A stretch of DNA of 64,000 nucleotides from Colias croceus (lineage: Eukaryota; Arthropoda; Insecta; Lepidoptera; Pieridae), in contig NC_059552.1 in NCBI RefSeq assembly GCF_905220415.1, positions 9,377,001 through 9,441,000 on the forward strand, given 5' to 3'. The translations under genes and the position numbers were made by a program. The notes beneath the pieces were generated by a model that made no database searches, was not told the origin of the DNA, and saw only the letters and a program-made list of their open reading frames with translations. Shown here piece after piece: positions 10,921 through 22,500 of the stretch. The stretch's first letter is position 1. Every line of letters begins with the position of its first letter.

Positions 10921-12391
10921 CTAGCTCTCCGCCCGCGGCTACTCCCGCGTTTTCAAAGAAAAACCCGCATAGTTCCCGCTCCCGTGAGATTTTCGGGATA
11001 AAACCTATCCTATGTGTTAATCTAAGTAACCCTCTGTATGTGTGCTAAATTTCATAGTAATCGGTTCTGTAGTATTTGAATAGAATAGAATAGAATAGAA
11101 TAGAATAGAATTCATTTATTCGTGGTAAAACAAGATATACATACAAAAAAAAATAAAATAAAAAAATACAGATAAAAAATAAAAGAATCACCACGAAAAG
11201 GGTATGGACTCAGCATATGGAGAAAACAATGACCAAAAGGCCACTGCTTTCACCGCTGTTTTTCAGCCATAACCTGTTGTGGCCACAAATGTCATACGAC
11301 AAAAAAAAAACATGTAAAAAATTAATAAATACACGGTACCATAACAAACATAGCGGTTCTCCTAAAACAAACATATTATATTTTCAGGAAAACAGGTAAA
11401 ACAGGTTATTTGTATCAATAAAATATTTAATACAAAATAAAAAATAGAAAAATGAATCTAAAACTAAAACTAAAGGAATGGATTTATTATTACGTTCCTA
11501 CTGGTGAGATACATCCATGATACAGCGTCACCTCATTATTCAGCCAATCAATTCGTACATCGGGCGAAAGAAATCTTTTTAAAATATTTAAATAATTATA
11601 CAACACAAAAAAAATAATAAAAATAATAATCTAATCCGCTGGACACAGTTCCTTTTGTTTTTTTAGTAAATAGTTTTTTAGCCTTGCCCTAAAAGTGCCA
11701 AGACATCTTGAGTCGCGTACAGGAGGAGGGAGGTCGTTCCAGCACTTACTAGCCCGATATTTAAAGCTTCCTCTAAATGCCGCTGTTTTATACTTAGGGA
11801 TTTGAAACACACAAGAGAAAGACCTTGATTTGTTGAGCTTTTGACTTTGTGACCAAGTTAATTTTTGATGGAGGTAAGGCGGTGTACGGTGATTTATTAC
11901 ACCATGCAGGAGAATATAAAGATGGAGCTGTCTACATGCAGACATTTTTAGTATTCCTGCTTTATTTAAGAAAGGCGTAACATGCGTGCGAGGTGGGATC
12001 TGGAAACAGTAGCGCGCACAGGCATTCTGGATCCTTTGAATGAGACTCTTACTTCTTGCCAAACAACAGCCATCATAAACAACATCGCAGTAATTAAGTT
12101 TTGATAGCACGAGTGAGTTACAAAGCTGGATACGCAGCGGCTCATTTATGTAATTTCTAATCTTATAGATAATTTTTAGGCGGTAGAAGCAGTTTCGTGC
12201 TACTTCAGCTATGTGGTCTTCAAAGTTTAGTGATGAGTCCATTAGCAAGCCGAGGTTTCTTGCTAACTGTACTTGCTCCAATTGTTCACCATTAACTTCG
12301 TTGTTACTCTTTCACAATTTGCGTGAAAGAGTAACAAACACACATACACATACATCCATCCTCACAAACTTTCGCATTTACAATATTAGTA
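10921..12391 (-). mobile_element. Helitron-like repeat (C family), split by a LINE
   Basis: CTAG with CCGCCCGCGGCTACTCCCGC is at 10921. The body (GTTCCCGCTCCCGTGAG ... AATCGGTTCTG) stops at 11078 and resumes at 12317 (GCGTGAAAGAGTAACAAACA ... CAATATTAGTAG). Confidence 0.7.
11079..12316 (-). mobile_element. 5'-truncated LINE fragment, inserted in a Helitron-like repeat
   Basis: The minus-strand frame 12300-11631 encodes the C-terminal part of a Jockey/CR1-type reverse transcriptase (LGLLMDSSLNFEDHI ... FRGSFKYRASKCWNDLPPP). The element ends in a (GAATA)n run at 11079-11112, read on the plus strand. Both sides carry ATTTG (11074-11078 and 12317-12321). The interrupted repeat continues at 12322. 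Confidence 0.8.
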
Positions 12392-12443
12392 GACTAGTAG
12401 ATAGATAGATATAGTAGGATAGAAATAAAAAAAAAACAAACTT

Positions 12444-12491
12444 AATCATTGAGTTACTATGTACGTACTAGTACATAGTAACTCAATGATT
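12444..12491. repeat. Perfect 21-bp inverted repeat, 6-bp spacer
   Basis: AATCATTGAGTTACTATGTAC at 12444-12464 is exactly complemented at 12471-12491. Confidence 0.9.
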
Positions 12492-12659
12492 ACAAAACCC
12501 CGTGAACGAAATAGCATTAAAAAAATTGCCTTTAATTTGTCCACTGCAAATAAAGTTCTATATAAAATGTAATAAGGTTTATTTTGTAATAAAAGCACAT
12601 CGTAATTTAGCATAAAGTTGTTTTATATTGTCATCGAAATTCGCAATATTGAAGCATTA

Positions 12660-12862
12660 TCTATACTAATATTATAAAGCTGAAGAGTTTGTTTGTTTGT
12701 TTGTTTGTTTGAACGCACTAATCTCGGGAACTACTGGTCCGATTTGAAACATTTTTTCGGTGTTAGATAGCCCATTTATCGAGGAAGGTTACAGGCTATA
12801 TTTCATCACGCTACGGGCAACAGGAGTGGAGCCACGGGGGTGAAACCGCGCGGAGCAGCTAG
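12660..12862 (+). mobile_element. Non-autonomous Helitron (Lep1-like)
   Basis: TCTATACTAATATTATAAAG at the start, a (GTTT)n core, and CAGCTAG at 12856-12862. Confidence 0.8.
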
Positions 12863-13365
12863 TGTTTTTATACTTAGGTACATCAAGAAAAATACAGTCC
12901 TTGATATTTTATAACGTCTATATAATTAGCTGAATTATGTGTAATAAACAAAGCATGTTGATTATCTAAGCGTGGGAGTATGATAAAATACTTCTAGGAA
13001 GTATTGTGAGAAAAATGTAATTAAATAAAAACATGATTGACAAAAAGTCGTAAACAAAAATTAATCGCTAAAGTTCCGTGGTAATTTTCAAATATCCAGT
13101 GTCAATAAAATTTAAAACGTACATAAAAGATTTAAAGGAGATTACATGCACTTCTTATAAATCCATTCAGTATAAGATCCAATAAAAAACATAAGCACTA
13201 CCTAATTAAATGCAATAAAATGCTTTAATACACACAGATATAAAAAAGAACAAGAAAAAAAGTAGAGAGAGAGCGCGACTTATTAGCAAAATCTCTACTA
13301 CCAACTCTATTTCAATAGAGCCTAGAGAAACTACTACATTTATAAACTATGTATATATAAAACCA

Positions 13366-13561
13366 ACTGTGCTCCGCGGTTTCACCCGCATTGCTCCGCT
13401 CCTGTTAGTCTTAGCGTGATGATGATACCTTACAGCCTTACTCGATAAATGGGCTATCTAACGCCGAAATAACTTTTAAAATCGGACCAGCAGTTCCTGA
13501 GATAAGCGCGTTCAAACAAACAAACTCTTCAGCTTTATAATATTAGTAAGATTAGTATAGA
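13366..13561 (-). mobile_element. Non-autonomous Helitron (Lep1-like), just upstream of the P450 start exon
   Basis: Reverse copy whose 5' terminus (TCTATACTAAT on the minus strand) is at 13561, only 29 nt before the last base of the predicted acceptor AG at 13590. Its 3' terminus is degenerate. Confidence 0.75.
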
Positions 13562-13598
13562 TTATGTTTTTGATGATAATTTTGTTTCAGGTTTCAAG

Positions 13599-16500
13599 AT
13601 GTTGTGGCAGATCGCTATTGCCTGCCTTCTCATATATCTCATAAGGAATTATTGGTTAAAGTCCAATTTCTTGGAGATCGCGAAGCTCCCCGGACCTCCG
13701 AGATTGCCGCTAGTGGGATGTGCTTTTCGTTTCATTGGACATTCGCAAAGTAAGACCATTATTATTTTTAAAACTTTGCTGTACATAAGTTGTACACTTT
13801 ACTGTTAAACCTAGTAAACGATATTTATATACTTTTTGGTATTTTTGCATCATATTACCTATAAGGGTTCTATAAAGACAATTTACTTTGAGACAATTTT
13901 AATTTGATTAAAAAAAAAATGATTTTAATAGCTTTAGGGAACCGTATTTTTTAAATTGATTCCCACGTTGGTTTAATTTGGCCATTATTTCAGGTTTTAT
14001 TTCCTCATATTATAATTTAAAATTAATCCCGTTCATTTCAGGTGAACTATTCAAAATAGTAACGGATTTTCCCAAGGAATATGGCAATCGAGTTTGTATA
14101 AAAGTATTTAATCGTTATATTTTACATTTATACAACCCGAAGGATATAGAGGTAAGTAAATTATAAATACTTATAATCAACATTTGGAAAGTTATTATAA
14201 AGAAAGAATTTGAAAGAAAATTATTACTTTAAAATTCCTTCTATCGATCGTCGAGGCGCACAGATTCTAGGCATCGCCATATGGTGAACGTTCCATGTGC
14301 TCAGAGGCCAGAGCGGTTCGATTCCATATTCTTCATCCGAACCGCAAGGGACGCGCTTCCTGAATCTGTGTTCCCCGACGAGTACAATATGGTGGTCTTC
14401 AAGCGAAAAGTGAACCGGAAACCTACTAGGGAAGCGCGTACCATCTTAGACCGCATCTTAGCTTTCCAATAATTCCATCAGGCGAGATTGTGGTCAAGCG
14501 CTTCCCTATCTAGAATAAAAAATATATATATATTCGGCCAGTCTTTATAATGATTAAAAATATAGACTACCATTTATCCACAAACGATGTAGGTAAAGTA
14601 AAGTGAAAGTTGAAAACAAAGTTACGAATTAATTACTTTTTTGCCTCCAAATGTCTGTCGTAAAACCATCAAACTTTCCTTCATTTATTTCAGATAATAT
14701 TGACTAGCACGAAGAATATAACTAAAAACAGGCCCTACGTATTCATGGAACCATGGCTTGGAACAGGTCTTCTCTTAAGCACAGGTACGATAGTTTTGAT
14801 TATTTGCTTGTTATTAATCCTGCATATTGCTTTACTTCAAAGGGCACTGCCAACGAGGGGCTTATATCACCTTATATAACCTGGGAGAGAGCTAATCATT
14901 TAGTAATGAAAATTATACATTTATGAGCCTTTTGGGGTAATATTGTATTTAATACATAAAATTAAAAAATCACAAGATAAGAAGATGACAATGAATTTTG
15001 GAATCTCTAGTTATTCGTCATTCCTTTTTTACACCTTTCCTCTTTATCGTCGGTCAAAATCCATTTGTAGAGGCGTAAAGTATACAATCGATCTTACAAC
15101 TAGAAATATTCCTGGATTGTGGTAGTACTAGTATAATCATATTAAATGCTCGTATTCAATTTACTAAAAGAACATTTTAATTCTCGAAAGGTGCAAAATG
15201 GCACAAGCGGCGTAAGATCCTCACACCCGCGTTCCACTTCGACATTCTGAAGAACTTCGCGCGCGTGTTCGAGGAAGAAGGCCGCGCGATGGTTCGTGAC
15301 CTGCACGAGCGGCTGCAGCGCGGCGAACGGACACTGAACGTCATGCCCTTTATCAGCGACTACACGCTCTATACTATCTGTGGTAAGCCGATGTGTAACA
15401 TGACTTGATTTAGTAGTTCGTTCCTTTTACTCAGAAAGCACTCTTCTTCTGTAGTCAGGCTTTTCATCTTTTGATTATTTTCGTTTCATAAATCCAATGA
15501 ATGTTAAATATATTTTAACTACGTGCAGCGACATTTTTTGTCATATTATTATTCACTGTTCCTGAAAATGGAATTTGAATCTGGCATTAACCTAAATACT
15601 TTTTTGCAGAAACGGCAATGGGCACTCGTTTAAATTCAGAAAACAATGCCTCCAAAGCCCAGTATAAAGAGTCAGTTCTAGGTATAGGGCTTATAGTTAT
15701 GAACCGGCTATCGAGGTTCTGGCTTCACTCTGACCTCATTTTCTACCTATCCTCAATGGGAAAGAAGTTCAAAAAACTTTTAGAACAGAACTTTGCATTC
15801 ACGGATAGAGTAATAGAAGAAAGGAGGAAGAATTGGGCGGAGACTAAGAAAGAAGAAACCAGCAGCGGGAAGAGAAGAATGGCTTTGCTGGACCTCTTGT
15901 TGGACGCGGAGAGTAAAGGAGAAATAGACATGGAAGGGATAAGAGAAGAAGTAAATACGTTTATGTTTGAGGTCAGTAGAAATGAACTAATTCATAATTG
16001 AATTAAAGAAGCTGTTGTAACTGTCGAATAAAATGATAGTTTTTATTGATTTTTAATTTTAAAAAGTCAAGTCCAAAAAATTGAAAATCCCTTAAATCAG
16101 TTCCATAGTTCTTGAGTAACTTGATTAACCTGTTAAATCTTTATGCACAAGAAGATTTTTTCTATAGTTAACTTGTCTAAAATTAGTTTGGTTCATGATT
16201 GACCCGTTCTGAAAACTTCGCAACTCTGCTCGATTTAATAGAAACTGTAAAATTTTATATAATAAAGAGCTGTAAGTCTACAACTTCGAGGATTTTATGA
16301 AGTGGCCCGATTTTAAAAGCTTGCATTTTACTTTGAAGTTATATTTTTAAATTTTAATATATACTAGCTTCCGCCCGCGACTCCGTCCGCGCGGATGTCG
16401 GTCTTCGCGTGGATGGTTTATTTCTCCATTTTGAGTAACTCTGACAATGACATCTTATAAATATCTATTGGACCCAAATACGGCTAGGGCTATAATGTGG

Positions 16501-19500
16501 CTATAATAATACGCAACGTGTGTTCGCGGTTCTACAGAACAACGTCTATAGTCGTCGTTCGTCGTCTAATAACAACGTCTAAAGACGCCAATATTTTAAA
16601 TATGGATGGACGTAGGCAATTACATTTTGCTACTTTATTATTTGGTTTAATGCACAAAAAAATACCATTATATCTATATAAAAAATTAGCTTGGTTAGGT
16701 CAACGAAGCGACCTAAAATACAAAACCAGATTTGCCAGCATAAAGCTATCAATACCCATGCACCACACTGCATCATTTAGAGGCGGTTTCACATACAGCG
16801 CCACTAAGTGCTGGAACAACCTTCCACCACCCCTGTCTGAAGTAAAAAGTATTACAAACTTTCGATTTAAATATAAAAAACATTTATTAAATACGCTGTA
16901 CCAGCCTTAGTGCCGTTGATGTGTCCCGCTGTATCTGTATAGGTATATCTATTATCTACGTATATTATATCATACTTCTTATTGTAGTTATTTATTATTC
17001 TTAATTTATTATTTTTCTATACATATATTTTTATAACACATACTCATATTCTTATATTATATAAGTAGTTAGTACAAATATCTTATAAATATATATCTCA
17101 CACTTATCACTATTTCATCATATATGTTATATATTATATTATCTATTTAAAAAAAAAAAGCTGTAACTCCAACCGTCGCAACCGATAGGGGCTCCTGAAA
17201 ATCAGTGCTGTTAGTGTTCCTATGGGGCACTACAGTTTTTAACTGAGTAGTCCCTTTTGATGAAAGACATTACCACGCAGTTCTTTGTTGTTGTTTTTAG
17301 TTATATTTTTTAAGTTTAGTTATAAGATTTTTTATATTATTTTATTTGTAAGTTTTATTAGTTTTTAAGTTCTATTGGTTTTTTTGTTTTCTTTTTTTAA
17401 TTATGTTTGTTTTTTTTTGTATCTGTGTGGTGTGTTTTGTTGTCAATAAATGTTTTTATTATTATTATTATCTCTCCATAATACACGGGTATCGCCGTAA
17501 GGATGATACCCGGTCCTTTGGAAGGCTTACGTGGGGACACAGGTCCAACACGCAGAGGCCCTTTAGAGAATTTAATGTGTTGTGGGACACCAGCCGCAGC
17601 CTGCCCATGGCTGCACTATAGAGATACAGCCCTGGGCAGTCCGCGGCCAATGTAGGACTATTGCAGAAAAATGGAAATGAATAAAACTGGGTTATGGAAG
17701 GGGGTGTTAGATGGACTGGTATATTGGGTCTATGGGGGCTATGGACGTCTGCCTTTTCAATATTAAAAATTGAAAATTATGGCAGACGGTGACTCGCCAG
17801 TTCGGTCGATGGGCTCCCAAAAAGGTTACCGATAATGGCAACAAGGGGGCAACATCAGCTGAACGGCTGGGGGTGTAGAGAGGTGCGGCACCGGTTTCAC
17901 CATCGCGAGCCCGCGGGCCCGGAGCGGGTTTCCCCGCTATTACGCCATTAGACACTTCCACCCCCGAGCATATAGCTCTAGCGTCTCCACTCTGGACGGC
18001 CAACAAAGGCAAGCCAGAGGTGGGGGATCCTGAACCTCGTCATTGTTCACTCCGAACTGCCACCGGGACAGCCCAGAGGTGAGGACAGGGACCTCCCCCG
18101 GGAGCGCTCGGTTCCCGCGGGGTCGCTACTCCCCAACACCTCGCCACAAGGTGCCCTGCGGGGTGACTGACTGCACGGTTGGGATATCTATTGTAGATAT
18201 GCCAACCGGGGGCGATGGGGTCGTCACATCCCTACGCCTTTATTATTATTATTATTATGGATAAAACTGAAAAATTAAGATTAATTTTTTTCTACGTATT
18301 TTTCCAGGATAAAAAGTATCCTATTTTACGCCCAGGATAATAAGGTATAATTATACCAAGTTTCATCGAAATCGAACCGCTAGTTTTCACGTGATGCCTT
18401 CACATACAGACAGACAGACAGACAGACAGACAAAAATTTTTTTATTCACATATTTGGGTTTGGTATCGATCCAGTAACACCCCCTGCTATTTATTTTTTC
18501 AATATTTTCATTGTACAGAATTGACCCTTCTACAGATTTATTATATGTATAGATGTATAGATTGACGAGGATCAAAACTCACTAAATTAAAATTCTCTAA
18601 ATTATATTTTGGTCTACATACTAGGTTACTTTGAAATTAGTTGAGTAGTTTTTTTTTGTACATAATTTAATAAAAATAATGCAAAGATTATAAGGTAAAT
18701 GTTATCGGTTCGTGGTAAAAAAGGATTATACTAGAATAGATTACAGGAATTTCCTTTGGAATTTGCTTTGTTAAGTTTTCGCTACGAATAAATTCTTAGA
18801 ATTTTCGATTTTTGGTATACTTTAAATTTCCGTTATTATTAACTTTGGAGATTGTTTATTTTTCAATTCTAGATAACTTCTTGTTACCTTTAAATTATTT
18901 AAAACTATATTTAATAATTAACACGTTCACTGCGGGTCACCCACAATCGGCCTGGTGCTGTGCCAAATCACTGTGCGCGCGGAAAAAACAGGTCTTTCTC
19001 GCTTGTGCGGAACAGGTTTTCTGGGCATTTTTACGAGCATGATAGAGACAAATATAGTTTTCGAATTGTGACAAGAAATGTAGTAATATAGGCAGTTTAC
19101 TTACGCGACAGGTCGTTTTCGACCTCCGCCGCACAGGACTTTAAAAATGTTACCTCAGTGCGGGAGCGGGCCTGTTTCGATGGGTGACCGGTAGCGACCT
19201 GTTGCCGCACTGTGCAGATGCATACGCGTTGAGCCGCCAGTAGTGTTGTGCAGTCAAAAGAAGGATGCGCGCTCATCGACTTCAAAATGGCGCATCGTAA
19301 AAAAAATAACGCTAGAAAATGTAAGTAACAGTGATACTGAAGACGATTACGAAGAGACTAAACGAATTAAATACAGGAAAATATTTCAAAAGCAAGAACC
19401 AAAGCCATCCACCAGCAAAATCACAATTTTAGAAAATAAAATAATCCGCCCAGCAATTTATAAACGCCAAAGTATTCTCGGCGACGACATAAATGACGAA

Positions 19501-22500
19501 GAAATTTTCCCTAAAAAAAAAATATGACTACCCTGATTCTAGAAATGACATTTACATCAGTCCGAGTGGAACAAAACTTCGTCATGTACAGGAGTAGGAC
19601 CATGATAACTCGGTTACGAATAATATCGTGGTAAGAACACATTAAATAGTTAAAGTTAATTATATAAAAAGAATTGTATTTAATTTTGTTTTCAATTACC
19701 TACTATGTTTGGCTTAGTGCTTATAAGATTTAAATATAATTTAATGACTCGATATTTTATTTTCTTTCACTATCCCATCACTATAAAAATTACACTTTGG
19801 TGCGGGATCAGGCCTTGTCGGCCTGACAATTTCGATTGCTAATTTCTCAATTTCTGTTAAGAGAATCCAGGGGCGGGATTAATGTATAGACAAGTGAGTC
19901 ATCAAGATTTAAAAACTGTAAAAAAATCATAGATACTTTATGGGTTGGCTAAGATAATAGAGCTTTAATACTTCTCAGAGCTGTCGTGTCGAAAGGGCCT
20001 GCCACGCACATTAAGAAAGTCAAGTGGGTGCTTTTTTGGACTGCCACCGCACCAGCTGAAAGTCATTGTTATTTTTTACGCAGTGAACGTGTTAATGAAA
20101 ACATGCGCGGTAAAAATTTAGCTTTTTCTTTCTATATAAAGTTACGAGGAGTTGTTTGAGCTGATACCTGCCGCGGAATTCCACTACCGTACCGCACGGC
20201 ATAAGACCAAGTTTCACGCTCACCATTTGGACCTCTGGCGCTCTAGTACGGTGCGATTTACCCGCCACTTCATTCCGCGCACAACCAAATTGTGGAACAG
20301 CCTGCCTTCGGCGATATTCCCGAACGCCTATGACATATACCTCCACCTCAAAAAGTCGGCAACACATCTTTGGACACGTCTGTAGATGCCTATGGGCTGT
20401 GGAATTGCTTACCATCAGGCGATCCACATGCTCGTTTGCCTTCTTTCATATAAAAAAAAAAAAAAATATGTACGTATCTAGTAAATTAAAAATTAGATGA
20501 AGAATATTTTGGATGTGTTGGTAACTTGGTAAGCAGTATTTGCATTAAAATCTTTCAACATACTTAAAAACGATTCAATCTGAATATAAAATTTGAACCG
20601 ATTATGAGAAAAAAAATATTCCTTTGTTTCAGGGTCACGATACAACCGCTATGGCATTGACATTTGGACTTATGTTGTTGGCTGATCACGAAGATATTCA
20701 GGTAAATAAGGAATTATACATATAGCATGTGTTTTATTTTACATAATATTACAATTTTATGTTTTATTTTTTAAAGGTTATGATATTTCGATGTTCTTTG
20801 AATGTGTTCAAACGAAGCCATGCCTGTGTACTTCTGTAGGTCTATTTGTGTTTGTGTGCGTTTTTTTAACGTGTGTGTGTGTGTGTGTGTGTGTTTGTTG
20901 GTTTAGTGCAGGTGAGCGTTTTAAACTGTCAATTATACCCTATACATATTAACACTAATATTGTTTTAATTATTATCGATCACTAGGTGTGCTTCGCGGT
21001 TTTACCCGCATGGCTCCGCTCCTGTTGGTCTTAGCGTAATGATATACAAAGAAACAAAAATACTTTATTGTGCACCACAGAGAAAAGTACAAGTAGGTAA
21101 GGACACAATACGTTAGTTAATAAAAGAGCACAACAGGCGGTCTTATCGCTCAGACAGCGATCTCTTCCAGACAACCTGGTGGACAAAGAGACGCAGTGCA
21201 AAAGTAATAAAAAAATTATGTATAGCCTATAGCCTTCCTCGATTAATGGGCTATCTTAACACCGAAAGAATTTTGCAAATCGGACCAGTAGTTCCTGAGA
21301 TTATTACTATTACTAATTCCGCAGTAGTATCACAGATAACTACGTGTAGTGTGTGTGGTAGTATGTCCGAATCGTTGGTAGTATTTGCTTGTAGACCCAA
21401 CATATATTCAGATGATATGAGGGTATATGAAAAGATTTATTTTCAGTCTAAATTAAATTAGAAATCTTTACCCGTGATGTTTTCGATTGAAATCCTTTAA
21501 CAAAATAAATATTACAGTTTCAACAATGCTGTCCCTTAACAAAAGAATAGAAGAAAGCTTTTGTCCCCTTAAATAAGTTTTTATAAGGTTTCTTTATTCG
21601 TTTCTTGGGAGCAATAAGGAAAATCTTAGTACAGCTAACAATGATCTATCCCGTGGCTATTACTTTGAACGACAATTGATTTCATTTTATGTTCCCGTTT
21701 TAAAATTGCTTAAAATGAATAGGGAAATCGATTACGTAATATTGGCGAGGGTATCAATGCGAAAATAGATAAATAATCACATGATAAATTAAAAATATCT
21801 TACTAATCTTTTTTACTCATCTTAATCTATACTTAATATTATAAAGCTGAAGAGTTTGTTTGTTTGTTTGAACGCGCTAATCTCAGGAACTACTGGTCCG
21901 ATTTGAAAAATGATTTCAGTGTTAGATAGCCCATTTATCGATAAGGCTAACATCATCACGCTAAGACCAGGAGCAGAGTACTGCGGGTAAAACTGTGGGG
22001 CACAGATAGTAATATTATAAATGTGAAAGTTTGTTTGTTTGTGTGTCTTTTCATATTTTAAAGAATTTATATTGTTATTAAGTGATAATAAAATAAAAAA
22101 AATTGTTTTGTGTAGAAGATTTGTAATGTACTTATTTTCTTAGCATGAGGAATAAAATGTACCACTGGAAGATACTTGTTCCCGCGACACAGGGTGTGGG
22201 AGCAAGGGTTTTCAATTTCTGTGCATCTTATTTTTTGGAAATAAAGTTTATTGTTATTGTTATTGTTATGTATGTATGTATGTTTGGTCTCCTTTCACGT
22301 GAAAGCTATTGAACGGACATGTCATTTTGTCGGGTTAATAATGATATTTCTCAATTAAATGTGGGCGAATTATTTGTAGAAATAAGAGCCAATTTTCACC
22401 ATTTATTTTTTTGCTCAGATATTAAATTTATACAGACAGTTCATTTATTTATTTATTTATTTATTTATTTTGGTAGGTAATCCAACAGCTTTACATTTTA

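Larger units (their letters stand above)
16364..18553 (-). mobile_element. Helitron-like element (B family), split by LINE insertions
   Basis: Reads in reverse. The 3' end CTAG with its GC hairpin is at 16364-16390 and the 5' end (rc TCTATAC) at 18553. It matches the uninterrupted copy at 6633-7129 up to AACGTCTAT (16549) and again from GGATAAAAC (18259). A (CAGA)n run lies at 18404-18431. Confidence 0.75.

Noticed and set aside
14281..14472. 63-codon frame in P450 intron 2 as a host gene
   Set aside because: The sequence is the end of a LINE reverse transcriptase.
20152..20385. 77-codon frame as a small gene
   Set aside because: LINE C-terminal fragment with a poly(A) tail.
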